From Streptococcus oralis (GTDB taxonomy: Bacteria; Bacillota; Bacilli; Lactobacillales; Streptococcaceae): a stretch of DNA of 64,000 bases. A program made the position numbers and the translations under genes. Location of the stretch: assembly GCF_004127215.1 (NCBI RefSeq), contig NZ_QEWJ01000001.1:124001-188000 (forward strand), written 5' to 3'. The notes under the pieces were generated by a model. The model saw only the letters and a program-made list of their open reading frames with translations, ran no database searches and was not told the DNA's origin. Below, piece after piece: positions 19,457 to 27,907 of this stretch (position 1 is its first letter; every line of letters starts with the position of its first letter).

Positions 19457-19465
19457 ATTATATCA
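19457..19465 (-). promoter_or_regulatory. Extended -10 promoter for the lic1 operon
   Basis: TGATATAAT (TGn plus a consensus -10) on the minus strand lies about 45 bases upstream of the tarI start. The -35 (TTCATG at 17 bases) is poor. I did not find a clear CiaR repeat (TTTAAG-N5-TTTAAG) here. Confidence 0.6.
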
Positions 19466-19944
19466 CAATCTGCCCTTATCATGAAGAAAAGATAGAGCAC
19501 CATTTATCTGAACCAACTCACTATTTCGGTCAAAAAGTGAACAATATCCAAATGAATTTGAAAAAATCATAACAAATTTAAAAATAAAATTAGGTTATCC
19601 TCTACATTCTCTATTTAACGTTCGGTTAACATAGAGTTCTTTAGAATATAATACGAACCTTAAAGTTATTTTTAAAAATACAAAAAACTAGGAAATCCAT
19701 AAATTTCTTAAATTAGGGATTAATAAATCCTTTTTTACTCATAACATCAAGTCTAGTCCATTGGAGCACAAAATCGAATAAACTTGAAAAGAGTATAGAA
19801 AAGTCAACCGAAATCAATTCATTTTATTTTTTATAAACAGTATAAATGTCCGCAATATCTCACTTGAAGTCAGCCATAAACTAGAGATATGATTTACAAG
19901 GCATAGCCATTCTTCATTTGCTTTAGTGTAAAGTATTTGGGAAA

Positions 19945-19973
19945 TTGACAGCGTAGTAAAAACATGCTATAAT
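19945..19973 (+). promoter_or_regulatory. Perfect consensus sigma-A promoter upstream of ybaB
   Basis: TTGACA (19945-19950), a 17-base spacer and TATAAT (19968-19973), with an extra TGC extended -10, make this the strongest promoter in the window by sequence. The predicted start is near 19980, about 390 bases before the ybaB start codon. Confidence 0.9.
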
Positions 19974-19980
19974 TTACTGT

Positions 19981-20088
19981 GTATTGAAAGAGGAGAATAC
20001 TGATTTCTATAGGGATTGCTAATAGAACTTAGCAGCTTGATATGCCTTATAGATAGAAATGGTTTCTTTCAAATGAATTTGAAAGAAA
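19981..20088 (+). ncRNA. Candidate structured leader or small RNA
   Basis: Three hairpins lie back to back from the predicted first base. H1 is GTATT/AATAC (19981-20000) with AGGAG in its loop. H2 is ATTTCTAT/ATAGAAAT (20003-20060) with AGG/CCT and GCTAA/TTAGC stems inside. H3 is a perfect 11-bp stem, TTTCTTTCAAA/TTTGAAAGAAA (20063-20088), with loop TGAA. No T run follows H3, so this looks more like a cis-acting leader than a terminated small RNA. It fits no RNA family that I know. Confidence 0.45.
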
Positions 20089-20121
20089 AATAGCCTAGAA
20101 AATGAGGTGATCGCTTTTAAA

Positions 20122-20159
20122 ATGAGGGAGGGATGAAAACAACAAAATCAGTACCCTGA
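20122..20159 (+). other. Two overlapping mini-ORFs in the ybaB leader
   Basis: GAGGTGATC (20104-20112), a nine-base match to the 16S anti-Shine-Dalgarno, precedes ATG AGG GAG GGA TGA (four codons). Its stop overlaps a second ATG (20133) with eight codons (MKTTKSVP). These could be upstream leader peptides. They are too short to support on coding grounds. Confidence 0.3.
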
Positions 20160-20368
20160 CCTACATCACTTCACTTTCAAGAGTAAATATCAGCCTATGA
20201 TTTAAAGAACTAAATTCTTTTGTAGCTTAGATATTAAAAGCTCTCCTTTATTAAACACACAGAAGATACCACTCTATACGATATATGTTTGAAGGTGGTT
20301 ACTTTTCTCAAGAAAAACGATATCAGAGGATGAAATTCCCTGACCAAGAAAGGAACCTAGAAACTATT

Positions 20369-20668
20369 ATGATGAACATGCAAAATATGATGAAGCAAGC
20401 CCAAAAACTTAAAAAAGACATGGATATTGCTCAAGCAGAATTAGCTGCAACAGAATTTACTGGAAAATCTAGCCAAGATTTAGTCATTGCAACTCTAACT
20501 GGTGATAAAAAAGTTGTTAAGATTGAATTTAAACCTGAAGTTGTTGATCCAGAAGACTTGGATACTCTATCTGATTTGACTAGTCAAGCTATCAATCATG
20601 CCATTGATCAAATTAATGAAACTGCTAAACAAAAATTAAGTGCTTTTTCAGGCGGATTGTCTTTCTAA
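20369..20668 (+). CDS. YbaB/EbfC-family nucleoid-associated protein
   Basis: This small DNA-binding protein of the YbaB/EbfC family (99 aa) acts as a tweezer-like dimer in studied relatives. The helix starting [18 protein letters not shown] and the conserved [12 protein letters not shown] and [13 protein letters not shown] segments are present. The frame is open to 20285, but the family N-terminus is at 20369, with GAAAGGAA upstream. It differs at many positions from the streptococcal YbaB I remember (for example TEFTGKSSQ and a SFSGGLSF-like tail), so it may be a divergent second copy rather than the recR-linked gene. It has a perfect promoter and a long leader. Confidence 0.85.
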   Translation: MMNMQNMMKQAQKLKKDMDIAQAELAATEFTGKSSQDLVIATLTGDKKVVKIEFKPEVVDPEDLDTLSDLTSQAINHAIDQINETAKQKLSAFSGGLSF

Positions 20669-20729
20669 TTCTATTGACTTTTAGCATTTATAACTATTTG
20701 TTAATTGCATCAAAGTTACACCCTATAAT

Positions 20730-20759
20730 AAAAAGGAGAGGTTCGTTCCTCTCCTTTTT
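20730..20759 (+). terminator. Terminator after ybaB
   Basis: The perfect 12-bp stem AAAAAGGAGAGG / CCTCTCCTTTTT with loop TTCGTT ends in T residues, about 60 bases after the stop. Confidence 0.9.
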
Positions 20760-20864
20760 ATTATTTCAGTCTATAATTTCAATCCACATATTGTAAACTG
20801 AAATTCAAACACTTTTCTACTTATCTATTTTTATATTAGTTCTTAACTACTATAAATGACTAGT

Positions 20865-22628
20865 TTAGAAATTAAAGAACTCCGTTGCTTTTTTTAGTAG
20901 TAGTTCCGTATACTCAGGATCATCTTGCGCCGTTGTTACTTGTAACTGAACCATTTCAAGATCATCCGTAATCATCCCATCAGCTCCGAGCTGAACGGCT
21001 TTATCAAAAGCCTCAGAACCATTCACAGTCCATACGTAAAGCTTCTGTTCTGTATACCAAAGTTTAGTGACAAAATATTCATCCAATGTTGAATACTCCA
21101 TGGTATAGCCAGTTGCCTTGGTTTTTGGGAAAATACTATTATAAGGCAAGATGAAATAAGCTGGAATAGTCGAATCATATTTCAAAACTTGGTCAATCAC
21201 ATGATAGTCTAGTGATTGCATCTGATGACCGTACTGCTTGATAATAGGGCCATATTTCTCTAGAAAACGTTCTATCATTTGCGGACTGTCTTTTTTACTG
21301 GTTTTGATTTCAATCAACAATCTTTGATGAAGTTCATTCGCGCGATTGAGATAGTCATCAAAACTAGATATCTTGGTTCGATAGCCATTTTCAGAAATAT
21401 CTAACCCTTTCAACTCCTCCAAAGTCAAGTCTTGAGGACTGACGTTGATACCTGCTAAGTTCTTAAGATTGGCGTCATGCATCATCACAAACTGACCATC
21501 TTTGGTCTCCTGTACATCCATTTCAATCAAATCTGGTTTCAGTTGCGCTGTTTTTTCCAAAGACTGTACAGTGTTTTGTACACCATTTTTATTTGAAACG
21601 CCCCTATGTGAAATGACTAAAGGGGTATTTGTCACAGGAGCTTCCAGATAGATATAACCTTCCAGCGCAAAAAAGATACTAGCGCAGCCCATAACTCCCC
21701 ATCTCATCAAATGGTCTTTTTTTCTTCTTGGCATAATCTCCAGTTCCTCACCTGTCAAAAAGGAGACAAACTTAACAAGGAAATAGGTCAACGCCATATA
21801 GTGGATGTTTTTTATCAAGACAAAGTTGATAACTCCAAGAATCAGTGATTCTTTCTGTGTTAAATGGTCAATTACAATCTGTCCCAATAGCAAGGGAGTC
21901 AAGAGGAGGAAGAAAAAGAGATAGGTTTTAATAATAATGAGCAGCAAGTTCCAAGCATAAAAGAGAACTTGTTTTTTTGTCTTTTGCAGACTAAATTTTA
22001 CTCCTTCTCTCACAGTCTTCTTTTCAAAGAGAATCTTTGGAAGGACAAACATGAGTCGGACAGACACATAGAGCAAAATCCAAGCAGATGCAAAAATCAT
22101 CAAACCTACTAGCCAGTACTTGTCTTCCAGATAAGTTACGATAAAGTCTGGAATAACGATTTTATTTAAGTAATAAATTTTTAAAATTTTCCTGATGAAA
22201 GGAAAGAGCATGGCTACGTAGAAGAATACAAAGGCCATCTTACAGAAGCTCAAGCGTTTCATGAACAGAAAACTTTGCTGGAAAACTTTGCGACTGTACT
22301 CAATCAAGGTTCTCTTTTCGTGGTAGAGAAGGTGACGCGCCCCAATAAAGAGGAGGCAAATCTGGAAATAGGCCACCAAAAGATTGATTACAATCAAGAC
22401 GAGAAAGGCCAGACTGATTAAAGGAGAACTCGTGATAATGGCAAAAATATTATTGTAAGAAATAAACAAATAGCCCGTCTGGCTGAGTAAAAGACCAGCA
22501 AGAAAAGAATTGAGAGGTAACCACAGATATTCCACCATCATGAAAATTAAGAAAAAGAGGAGGAGAACTTTATCTAGGTTGAGGTAAATTTTCCTAAAAC
22601 CTAGTTTTTTAGGTTTTTCAGGTTTCAT
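20865..22628 (-). CDS. Membrane glycerophosphodiester phosphodiesterase
   Basis: This is a two-part protein of 587 aa. Residues 1 to about 330 form a polytopic membrane domain with roughly eight hydrophobic segments, of the type found fused to GDPD enzymes in Firmicutes. The C-terminal third is a GDPD TIM barrel with catalytic H341 (HRG), E369 and D371 (EMD) and H384 (MMHD). It probably cleaves glycerophosphodiesters or related lipid headgroups at the cell surface, perhaps (lipo)teichoic or glycolipid material; the substrate is unknown. The frame opens with GTG at 22634, but AGGAG places the start at the ATG at 22628. It follows the exonuclease gene closely. Confidence 0.88.
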   Translation of the reverse strand: MKPEKPKKLGFRKIYLNLDKVLLLFFLIFMMVEYLWLPLNSFLAGLLLSQTGYLFISYNNIFAIITSSPLISLAFLVLIVINLLVAYFQICLLFIGARHLLYHEKRTLIEYSRKVFQQSFLFMKRLSFCKMAFVFFYVAMLFPFIRKILKIYYLNKIVIPDFIVTYLEDKYWLVGLMIFASAWILLYVSVRLMFVLPKILFEKKTVREGVKFSLQKTKKQVLFYAWNLLLIIIKTYLFFFLLLTPLLLGQIVIDHLTQKESLILGVINFVLIKNIHYMALTYFLVKFVSFLTGEELEIMPRRKKDHLMRWGVMGCASIFFALEGYIYLEAPVTNTPLVISHRGVSNKNGVQNTVQSLEKTAQLKPDLIEMDVQETKDGQFVMMHDANLKNLAGINVSPQDLTLEELKGLDISENGYRTKISSFDDYLNRANELHQRLLIEIKTSKKDSPQMIERFLEKYGPIIKQYGHQMQSLDYHVIDQVLKYDSTIPAYFILPYNSIFPKTKATGYTMEYSTLDEYFVTKLWYTEQKLYVWTVNGSEAFDKAVQLGADGMITDDLEMVQLQVTTAQDDPEYTELLLKKATEFFNF

Positions 22629-22636
22629 AAGCACTC

Positions 22637-23227
22637 CTAGTCTAGAAATTGAGATAAGTCTAGCCCACCAAAGGGATTCATGGATAGATTACTCTGTTCT
22701 TTCAATAATAGCTTCCCTTCATCCGATTCCAAAAAGGCTTCGTAAACACGCGCTGTCATGCGGGCATCTTCTAAACTATTATGCGATTGACCTTTAAAGC
22801 CTAAAAAATTCGCAACAGTTTGCAGTTTGAGGTTAGCTATGCCGTGTAGGTCGGAACTACGACGTTCAAAAGCCTCATCATATAGGTCGACCTTATACTG
22901 GTCACGATAGTCCAAACCATGCTCCATGAGAATAGGCAAATCACTCTTGGCTGCATTGTAGCCAACAATGGGTAAGGTGCCTACAAATCCCTGAAAGTCC
23001 TGTAAAACTTGTTCTACTTTTGGCGCATCTTTCAAGGTTTCAGCTGTAATTCCTGTCAAACCATTGATAAAACTCTTTAAAGGCACGCTGGTATGGACAT
23101 AAGAATCAAAGGCATCTATTTCATGACCATCTTGAAAATGAACTGCTGATACCTGAATTAAATGGGTAACCCCTTCGTGTTGATTGAATTCTAAGTCAAA
23201 GGCGATATAGTCTCTTAATTTTTCCAT
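22637..23227 (-). CDS. DnaQ-like 3'-5' exonuclease
   Basis: This 196-aa DEDD-superfamily exonuclease has ExoI in FDLEFN, ExoII in GYNAAKSDLPIL and ExoIII in HNSLEDA, so it is a DEDDh enzyme with all acidic residues present. Such stand-alone proteins resemble the proofreading epsilon subunit or small-RNA-degrading nucleases; the substrate cannot be told from sequence. It ends just before the GDPD gene, so the two are probably cotranscribed. Confidence 0.85.
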   Translation of the reverse strand: MEKLRDYIAFDLEFNQHEGVTHLIQVSAVHFQDGHEIDAFDSYVHTSVPLKSFINGLTGITAETLKDAPKVEQVLQDFQGFVGTLPIVGYNAAKSDLPILMEHGLDYRDQYKVDLYDEAFERRSSDLHGIANLKLQTVANFLGFKGQSHNSLEDARMTARVYEAFLESDEGKLLLKEQSNLSMNPFGGLDLSQFLD

Positions 23228-23267
23228 CTTTTACCTCAATTCCGACTCAATTTAAACTATAAATAAT

Positions 23268-23311
23268 AAAAGAAGCTATTAGGTTAGTGAATAACCCAAA
23301 CAGCTTCTTTA
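23268..23311 (-). terminator. Terminator overlapping the end of the HTH/coiled-coil gene
   Basis: AAAGAAGCT pairs with AGCTTCTTT, with an inner GGTTA / TAACC helix. On the minus strand T-rich sequence follows. The stop codon of the upstream gene lies in the stem. Confidence 0.75.
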
Positions 23312-23803
23312 TTTTCCTCCAAACAGGCGAGCAAAAAAGCCTCTTTTGGTTGCTTGGACTTCTTCTTTTGCTTGGTCCAACTCTAGTTTCAAGCTTTCTT
23401 GATCCTTCATTGCTTGAAGAGTTAACTGTTGCTGTTGATCCAATTGTTTGTCCTTTTCAGCAATCTGGCGGTCTTTGATGCGCATCTGCTCATCTTTTTC
23501 TGCCAGCTGCTGGTCCTTGGCCTTGAGTTGCTCGTACAATCGAAGAATTTCAGCATTTTTCTCATCGACCAAGATTTCCATCAGTTCACGTTGTTTGACA
23601 TCATCACTGACTGGTTCATCTTCAAAAATCGTTTTTTTATAGATTTCTTCTAGCTTGATTAAGCCACTTCGAGTAACTACTGTTACACCTTTGTCATTTT
23701 TTTTCGTGTCCTCTTCGGGAAGTTCTTTGACACGATTGTTGATTGCCTGACGAGATAGGCCTAAGACCTCTGCAATCTCACTGACGGTCATTTCAATACT
23801 CAT
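23309..23803 (-). CDS. HTH / coiled-coil protein with amphipathic C-terminal tail (DUF536-like)
   Basis: This 164-aa protein has three parts. Residues 1-45 form a helix-turn-helix (VSEIAEVLGLSRQAINNRVKEL). Residues from about 75 to 148 are a highly charged coiled coil with a repeating pattern of lysine, aspartate and glutamine (KDQQLAEKDEQM, KDRQIAEKDKQL). The last 11 residues, RGFFARLFGGK, could be a basic amphipathic membrane- or partner-binding tail. The layout resembles Par of staphylococcal plasmid pSK1 and RacA-type DNA-bridging proteins. A role in chromosome organisation or segregation is an inference. It is a single gene with its own terminator. Confidence 0.75.
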   Translation of the reverse strand: MSIEMTVSEIAEVLGLSRQAINNRVKELPEEDTKKNDKGVTVVTRSGLIKLEEIYKKTIFEDEPVSDDVKQRELMEILVDEKNAEILRLYEQLKAKDQQLAEKDEQMRIKDRQIAEKDKQLDQQQQLTLQAMKDQESLKLELDQAKEEVQATKRGFFARLFGGK

Positions 23804-23879
23804 AATATCCTCTGAAACGTTTTCTAGCTTTTCTTTATTTAAATCTTATCATAAGCTAGATAAACTGTCAAATTTCCGC

Positions 23880-24572
23880 TTAATCCAAGGTCTTTAAAAA
23901 GGCTAGTAAGACTTGGGCAGAACGACGTCCTGCTTCTATAATAAACTCATCAAATGAGATAGAGGCCTCGTGATTGGCATTGTCACTCATAGCGCGAATG
24001 ACTAGGAAAGGTAGGTCAAGAGCCTGAGCCGCCTGAGCAATGGCTGCCCCTTCCATTTCAACTGCTAGAACAGCTGGAAAGTGGGACTTGATACTAGCAA
24101 TCTTGTCTTCTCCAGCTATAAAACTGTCCCCTGTAGCAATCAAGCCTAGGTGCCAGGTCTGGTCTAACTGAGATAAATTTGTTTGAATCCTAGCGATAAA
24201 GTTCTTATCGGATTCAAAGTAGAGGGGTTGACCAGCCATCTGACCATAAGCATAGCCAAATGCGGTCACATCCACATCATGATAAGCCAGTTTATCCGCA
24301 ATCACTACATCGCCAACAGCAATCCCTTCTGCAAGAGCACCTGCTGATCCTGTATTGATAATGGCTTCTACCTGAAAATGGTCAGCTAGGACAGCTACAC
24401 TCATAGCCGACATGACCTTCCCAATCCCACTCTGAACAAGGACAACTTCTGTCTTGCCAATAGTGCCAGTATAGTAGGTGTTTCCCAAGACCTGGACTTC
24501 TTGGGTTTTGTCCAAATTCTGAGTCAGATGTAGGAGCTCTTCTGGCATGGCAGCAATGATTCCAATTTTCAT
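23880..24572 (-). CDS. mtnN: 5'-methylthioadenosine/S-adenosylhomocysteine nucleosidase
   Basis: Also called Pfs. It cleaves the adenine from methylthioadenosine and S-adenosylhomocysteine, detoxifying the latter and yielding S-ribosylhomocysteine, which LuxS turns into the AI-2 precursor. It has the nucleoside phosphorylase fold (PNP_UDP_1). VEMEGAAIAQ holds substrate-binding M and E residues, and SDNANHEA the catalytic aspartate. The start is the ATG at 24572 behind GAAAGGATAT, giving 230 aa. It is downstream of macP, in the order glmU-nudix-macP-pfs that I recall from S. pneumoniae. Confidence 0.94.
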   Translation of the reverse strand: MKIGIIAAMPEELLHLTQNLDKTQEVQVLGNTYYTGTIGKTEVVLVQSGIGKVMSAMSVAVLADHFQVEAIINTGSAGALAEGIAVGDVVIADKLAYHDVDVTAFGYAYGQMAGQPLYFESDKNFIARIQTNLSQLDQTWHLGLIATGDSFIAGEDKIASIKSHFPAVLAVEMEGAAIAQAAQALDLPFLVIRAMSDNANHEASISFDEFIIEAGRRSAQVLLAFLKTLD

Positions 24573-24587
24573 TTCATATCCTTTCAA

Positions 24588-24899
24588 TTACAAGAGTTTC
24601 ATTGCCAACACTAACAAAACTAAGAGTAGAATGACTGCAAACAAGATGCGATTGAGTTTTGAATTAAAAACATTTCTCTTGGTGTTTTCAATACGACGAC
24701 TCTTATGAATCGTTGGCTCTACTTCGATCGTTAAGGTATCTTGACTAAAACCATGATCTCTAGAACGTGAATTCCCAAAATGTTGTGAAGCAGTTGGTAG
24801 AATCTTAGTTTCCTCATCATCTTGAAGAGGTGCCTCTGAGATTTTCTCACCGCGGTTAGCACGTTCAATTATTTCATCTGTTAATAAAGGTTTTCCCAT
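24588..24899 (-). CDS. macP: MacP, membrane cofactor of penicillin-binding protein 2a
   Basis: This 103-aa single-pass protein has a cytoplasmic N-terminus and one C-terminal transmembrane helix (about residues 85-102, rich in Leu/Ile/Val). In S. pneumoniae MacP activates the bifunctional peptidoglycan synthase PBP2a and is phosphorylated by StkP on a threonine near residue 32. The equivalent here is probably T31 in DDEETKIL. The N-terminus [19 protein letters not shown] matches the pneumococcal protein as I remember it. It lies between the nudix gene and pfs. Confidence 0.88.
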   Translation of the reverse strand: MGKPLLTDEIIERANRGEKISEAPLQDDEETKILPTASQHFGNSRSRDHGFSQDTLTIEVEPTIHKSRRIENTKRNVFNSKLNRILFAVILLLVLLVLAMKLL

Positions 24900-24910
24900 G
24901 GGTTGCTCCT

Positions 24911-25456
24911 CTATTTCTTTTGTAGTTCCCAGTACTGGATTGCCATGATAGTCTTGGCATCACAGATATGACCTGACTGGATCAGGTTCTTGGCCTCCTC
25001 TAGACTCACTTCTAGAACTTCCAAGGTTTCATCATCGTCTTGCGGACGAGGATTTTCTACCTTCGTCAAATCACTTGCAAGGTAGAGTTTCAATTTTTCA
25101 TTACAAAAACCAATTGCAGAATAGAAATCGTATAAGAGTTCTAACTTAGCTGTGTAGGCAACCTCTTCTTCCAATTCACGAAGAGCCGCTGCCATTGGAT
25201 CTGCATTTTCGCCAACTTCAAGTTTTCCAGCGGGAATCTCATAAGAGACAGCCTCGATGGCCTTCCGATATTGCTTAACGAGGATAATTTTATCCTCAGC
25301 TGTCACGGCTAGAACACAAACGGCTCCATTGTGGAAAATCAAGTCACGTTGAGCAGTGCCTTTTCCTTCTGGTAGTTCCACCTGATCTTGCACCAGTTTA
25401 AAAATAGGACCTTGATAGATTTCTTTTCGACTAAGCGTTTTTTCTTCAAATTCCAT
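24911..25456 (-). CDS. Nudix hydrolase, probable ADP-ribose pyrophosphatase
   Basis: This 181-aa NudF-like enzyme is expected to split ADP-ribose into AMP and ribose-5-phosphate. The nudix helix is recognisable (GKLEVGE ... LRELEEE). Compared with the canonical G-x5-E-x7-RE-x2-EE-x-G pattern it has two extra residues between the first E and RE, and VA replaces the usual TG after EEE. The same longer spacing is in the streptococcal homologue I remember, so it is probably a family feature. Its start follows the glmU stop by 9 bases. Confidence 0.87.
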   Translation of the reverse strand: MEFEEKTLSRKEIYQGPIFKLVQDQVELPEGKGTAQRDLIFHNGAVCVLAVTAEDKIILVKQYRKAIEAVSYEIPAGKLEVGENADPMAAALRELEEEVAYTAKLELLYDFYSAIGFCNEKLKLYLASDLTKVENPRPQDDDETLEVLEVSLEEAKNLIQSGHICDAKTIMAIQYWELQKK

Positions 25457-25465
25457 AATCGACTC

Positions 25466-26860
<1,395 letters not shown>

Positions 26861-26876
26861 CTAGAAATTCCCTTAT

Positions 26877-26885
26877 ATTATACCA
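26877..26885 (-). promoter_or_regulatory. Extended -10 promoter for glmU
   Basis: TGGTATAAT on the minus strand, about 32 bases upstream of the glmU start; no good -35. Confidence 0.65.
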
Positions 26886-26964
26886 TAATTTAAGTTGTGA
26901 GGAGTAATCAAATAGGAAAAAGCAGTAAGACATCCTGCTATCCCTCGTTTCTCAAGTGTTTTCT

Positions 26965-26993
26965 TTGATTTTTTTTAGATTTTACGATAAACT
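26965..26993 (+). promoter_or_regulatory. Promoter abutting the GH25 start codon
   Basis: TTGATT (26965-26970), a 17-base spacer and TAAACT (26988-26993) place the predicted transcription start at about 27000, one or two bases before the ATG at 27002. Confidence 0.6.
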
Positions 26994-27001
26994 AAATAGG
27001 T

Positions 27002-27802
27002 ATGAGAAAACAGATTCATCCTGCTATTATTTTTAGTTTATTTGGAATTTTCATAGCGATTTTACTCCTCAACAAACCAAGTTTTGAGGACCATCCTATC
27101 AAAACTAAGCCAAATACTCTTCAAGTTGAAACACAAGCCTTGCATAATCTTGACAAACCCATTATCGACGTCTCTGGTTGGCAAAGGCCTGAGGAGATCA
27201 ACTACGACACCTTATCTCAAAACATTTCTGGTGTTATCGTTCGCGTGCACAATGGGGCTCAGCATACTGAAACAAATAATGCTGCCTTTATCAATGGTGT
27301 AGATAAAGCCTATCAAAATCACATAGCAGAATTTCAAAAACGCAATGTCCCTGTGGGTGTTTATGCTTACGTAGCTGGAAAAAGTAAAGAAGATATGGAA
27401 AAGGCTGCTGAAGTCTTCTATAATGCTGCTTCTCCCTACAATCCTAGCTACTACTGGTTGGACGTTGAAGAAAAAACAATGTCTGATATGAATGAAGGTG
27501 TTGAAGCCTTTCGTGCTAAACTGGAATCTTTAGGTGCTAAAAACATCGGCATCTACATTGGGGTTTACTTTATGCAGGAACATAGTATCAATACAGATAA
27601 GTTTACTGCTATTTGGATTCCTTCCTATGGAACTGACTCTGGTTATTTTGAAACTAAGCCAAATACTGATCTGGACTACGATCTCCACCAGTACACATCT
27701 AAAGGAAGAATTGCTGGATTTGAACATCATTTGGACATCAATTTGATTTCCACTGCTAAAGAGAAGGAAGAAACCTTCAGAAAACTATTTTTGAGACCAT
27801 AA
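27002..27802 (+). CDS. GH25-family (lysozyme-like) cell-wall protein with N-terminal membrane anchor
   Basis: This 266-aa protein has an N-terminal signal-anchor helix (about residues 8-23) followed by a GH25 catalytic domain. The family aspartate is in IIDVSGWQ (D56), and the D-x-E pair of the active site is in WLDVEE (D154, E156), so it is probably an active N-acetylmuramidase, not a pseudoenzyme. It has no choline-binding or SH3 repeats, unlike phage lysins. An in-frame stop at 26993 rules out an upstream start. No ribosome site precedes the ATG and the promoter -10 ends 8 bases before it, so the mRNA may be leaderless. It diverges from glmU. Confidence 0.85.
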   Translation: MRKQIHPAIIFSLFGIFIAILLLNKPSFEDHPIKTKPNTLQVETQALHNLDKPIIDVSGWQRPEEINYDTLSQNISGVIVRVHNGAQHTETNNAAFINGVDKAYQNHIAEFQKRNVPVGVYAYVAGKSKEDMEKAAEVFYNAASPYNPSYYWLDVEEKTMSDMNEGVEAFRAKLESLGAKNIGIYIGVYFMQEHSINTDKFTAIWIPSYGTDSGYFETKPNTDLDYDLHQYTSKGRIAGFEHHLDINLISTAKEKEETFRKLFLRP

Positions 27803-27803
27803 G

Positions 27804-27839
27804 ACAAGTGAAAATAACAAACTTTTTCACTTGTTTTTT
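27804..27839 (+). terminator. Terminator after the GH25 gene
   Basis: The stem ACAAGTGAAAA / TTTTCACTTGT is followed by TTTTT. Confidence 0.85.
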
Positions 27840-27856
27840 CATTTTCTCCCCGTCTG

Positions 27857-27865
27857 TGTTATAAT
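27857..27865 (+). promoter_or_regulatory. Extended -10 promoter for popT
   Basis: TGTTATAAT (TG-n-TATAAT) lies about 43 bases before the popT start. The -35 region is weak. Confidence 0.55.
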
Positions 27866-27907
27866 TGATAGCATAGAGAAGAATTTTATGAAATTGAGGA
27901 TTTTATT

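Larger units (their letters stand above)
19415..20368. other. Long gene-free region between tarI and ybaB
   Basis: This stretch of about 950 AT-rich bases has no ORF that I can support on either strand. The tarI side holds an extended -10 promoter reading left. The ybaB side holds a perfect sigma-A promoter reading right, three stacked hairpins (19981-20088), and two very short ORFs behind strong ribosome sites. The middle part (about 19500-19920) shows nothing I recognise. The 15-mer CAAATGAATTTGAAA occurs at both 19549 and 20070. I saw no BOX, RUP or IS sequence. Confidence 0.6.

Noticed and set aside
19415-19980. CiaR-type repeat (TTTAAG-N5-TTTAAG) upstream of the lic1 operon
   Set aside because: Only single TTTAAG-like halves are present on the minus strand; no correctly spaced second half was found.
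19981-20160. Possible T-box, 6S RNA, SRP RNA, tmRNA or known riboswitch in the ybaB leader
   Set aside because: I looked for the T-box GGNACCGCG element, the SRP loop sequence, the tmRNA ends and a long 6S-type rod and found none of them. I keep it only as an unassigned structured region.
20285-20368. A longer ybaB product starting at 20285
   Set aside because: There is no ribosome site before that ATG, and the extra 28 residues have no counterpart in the family, whose N-terminus aligns at 20369.
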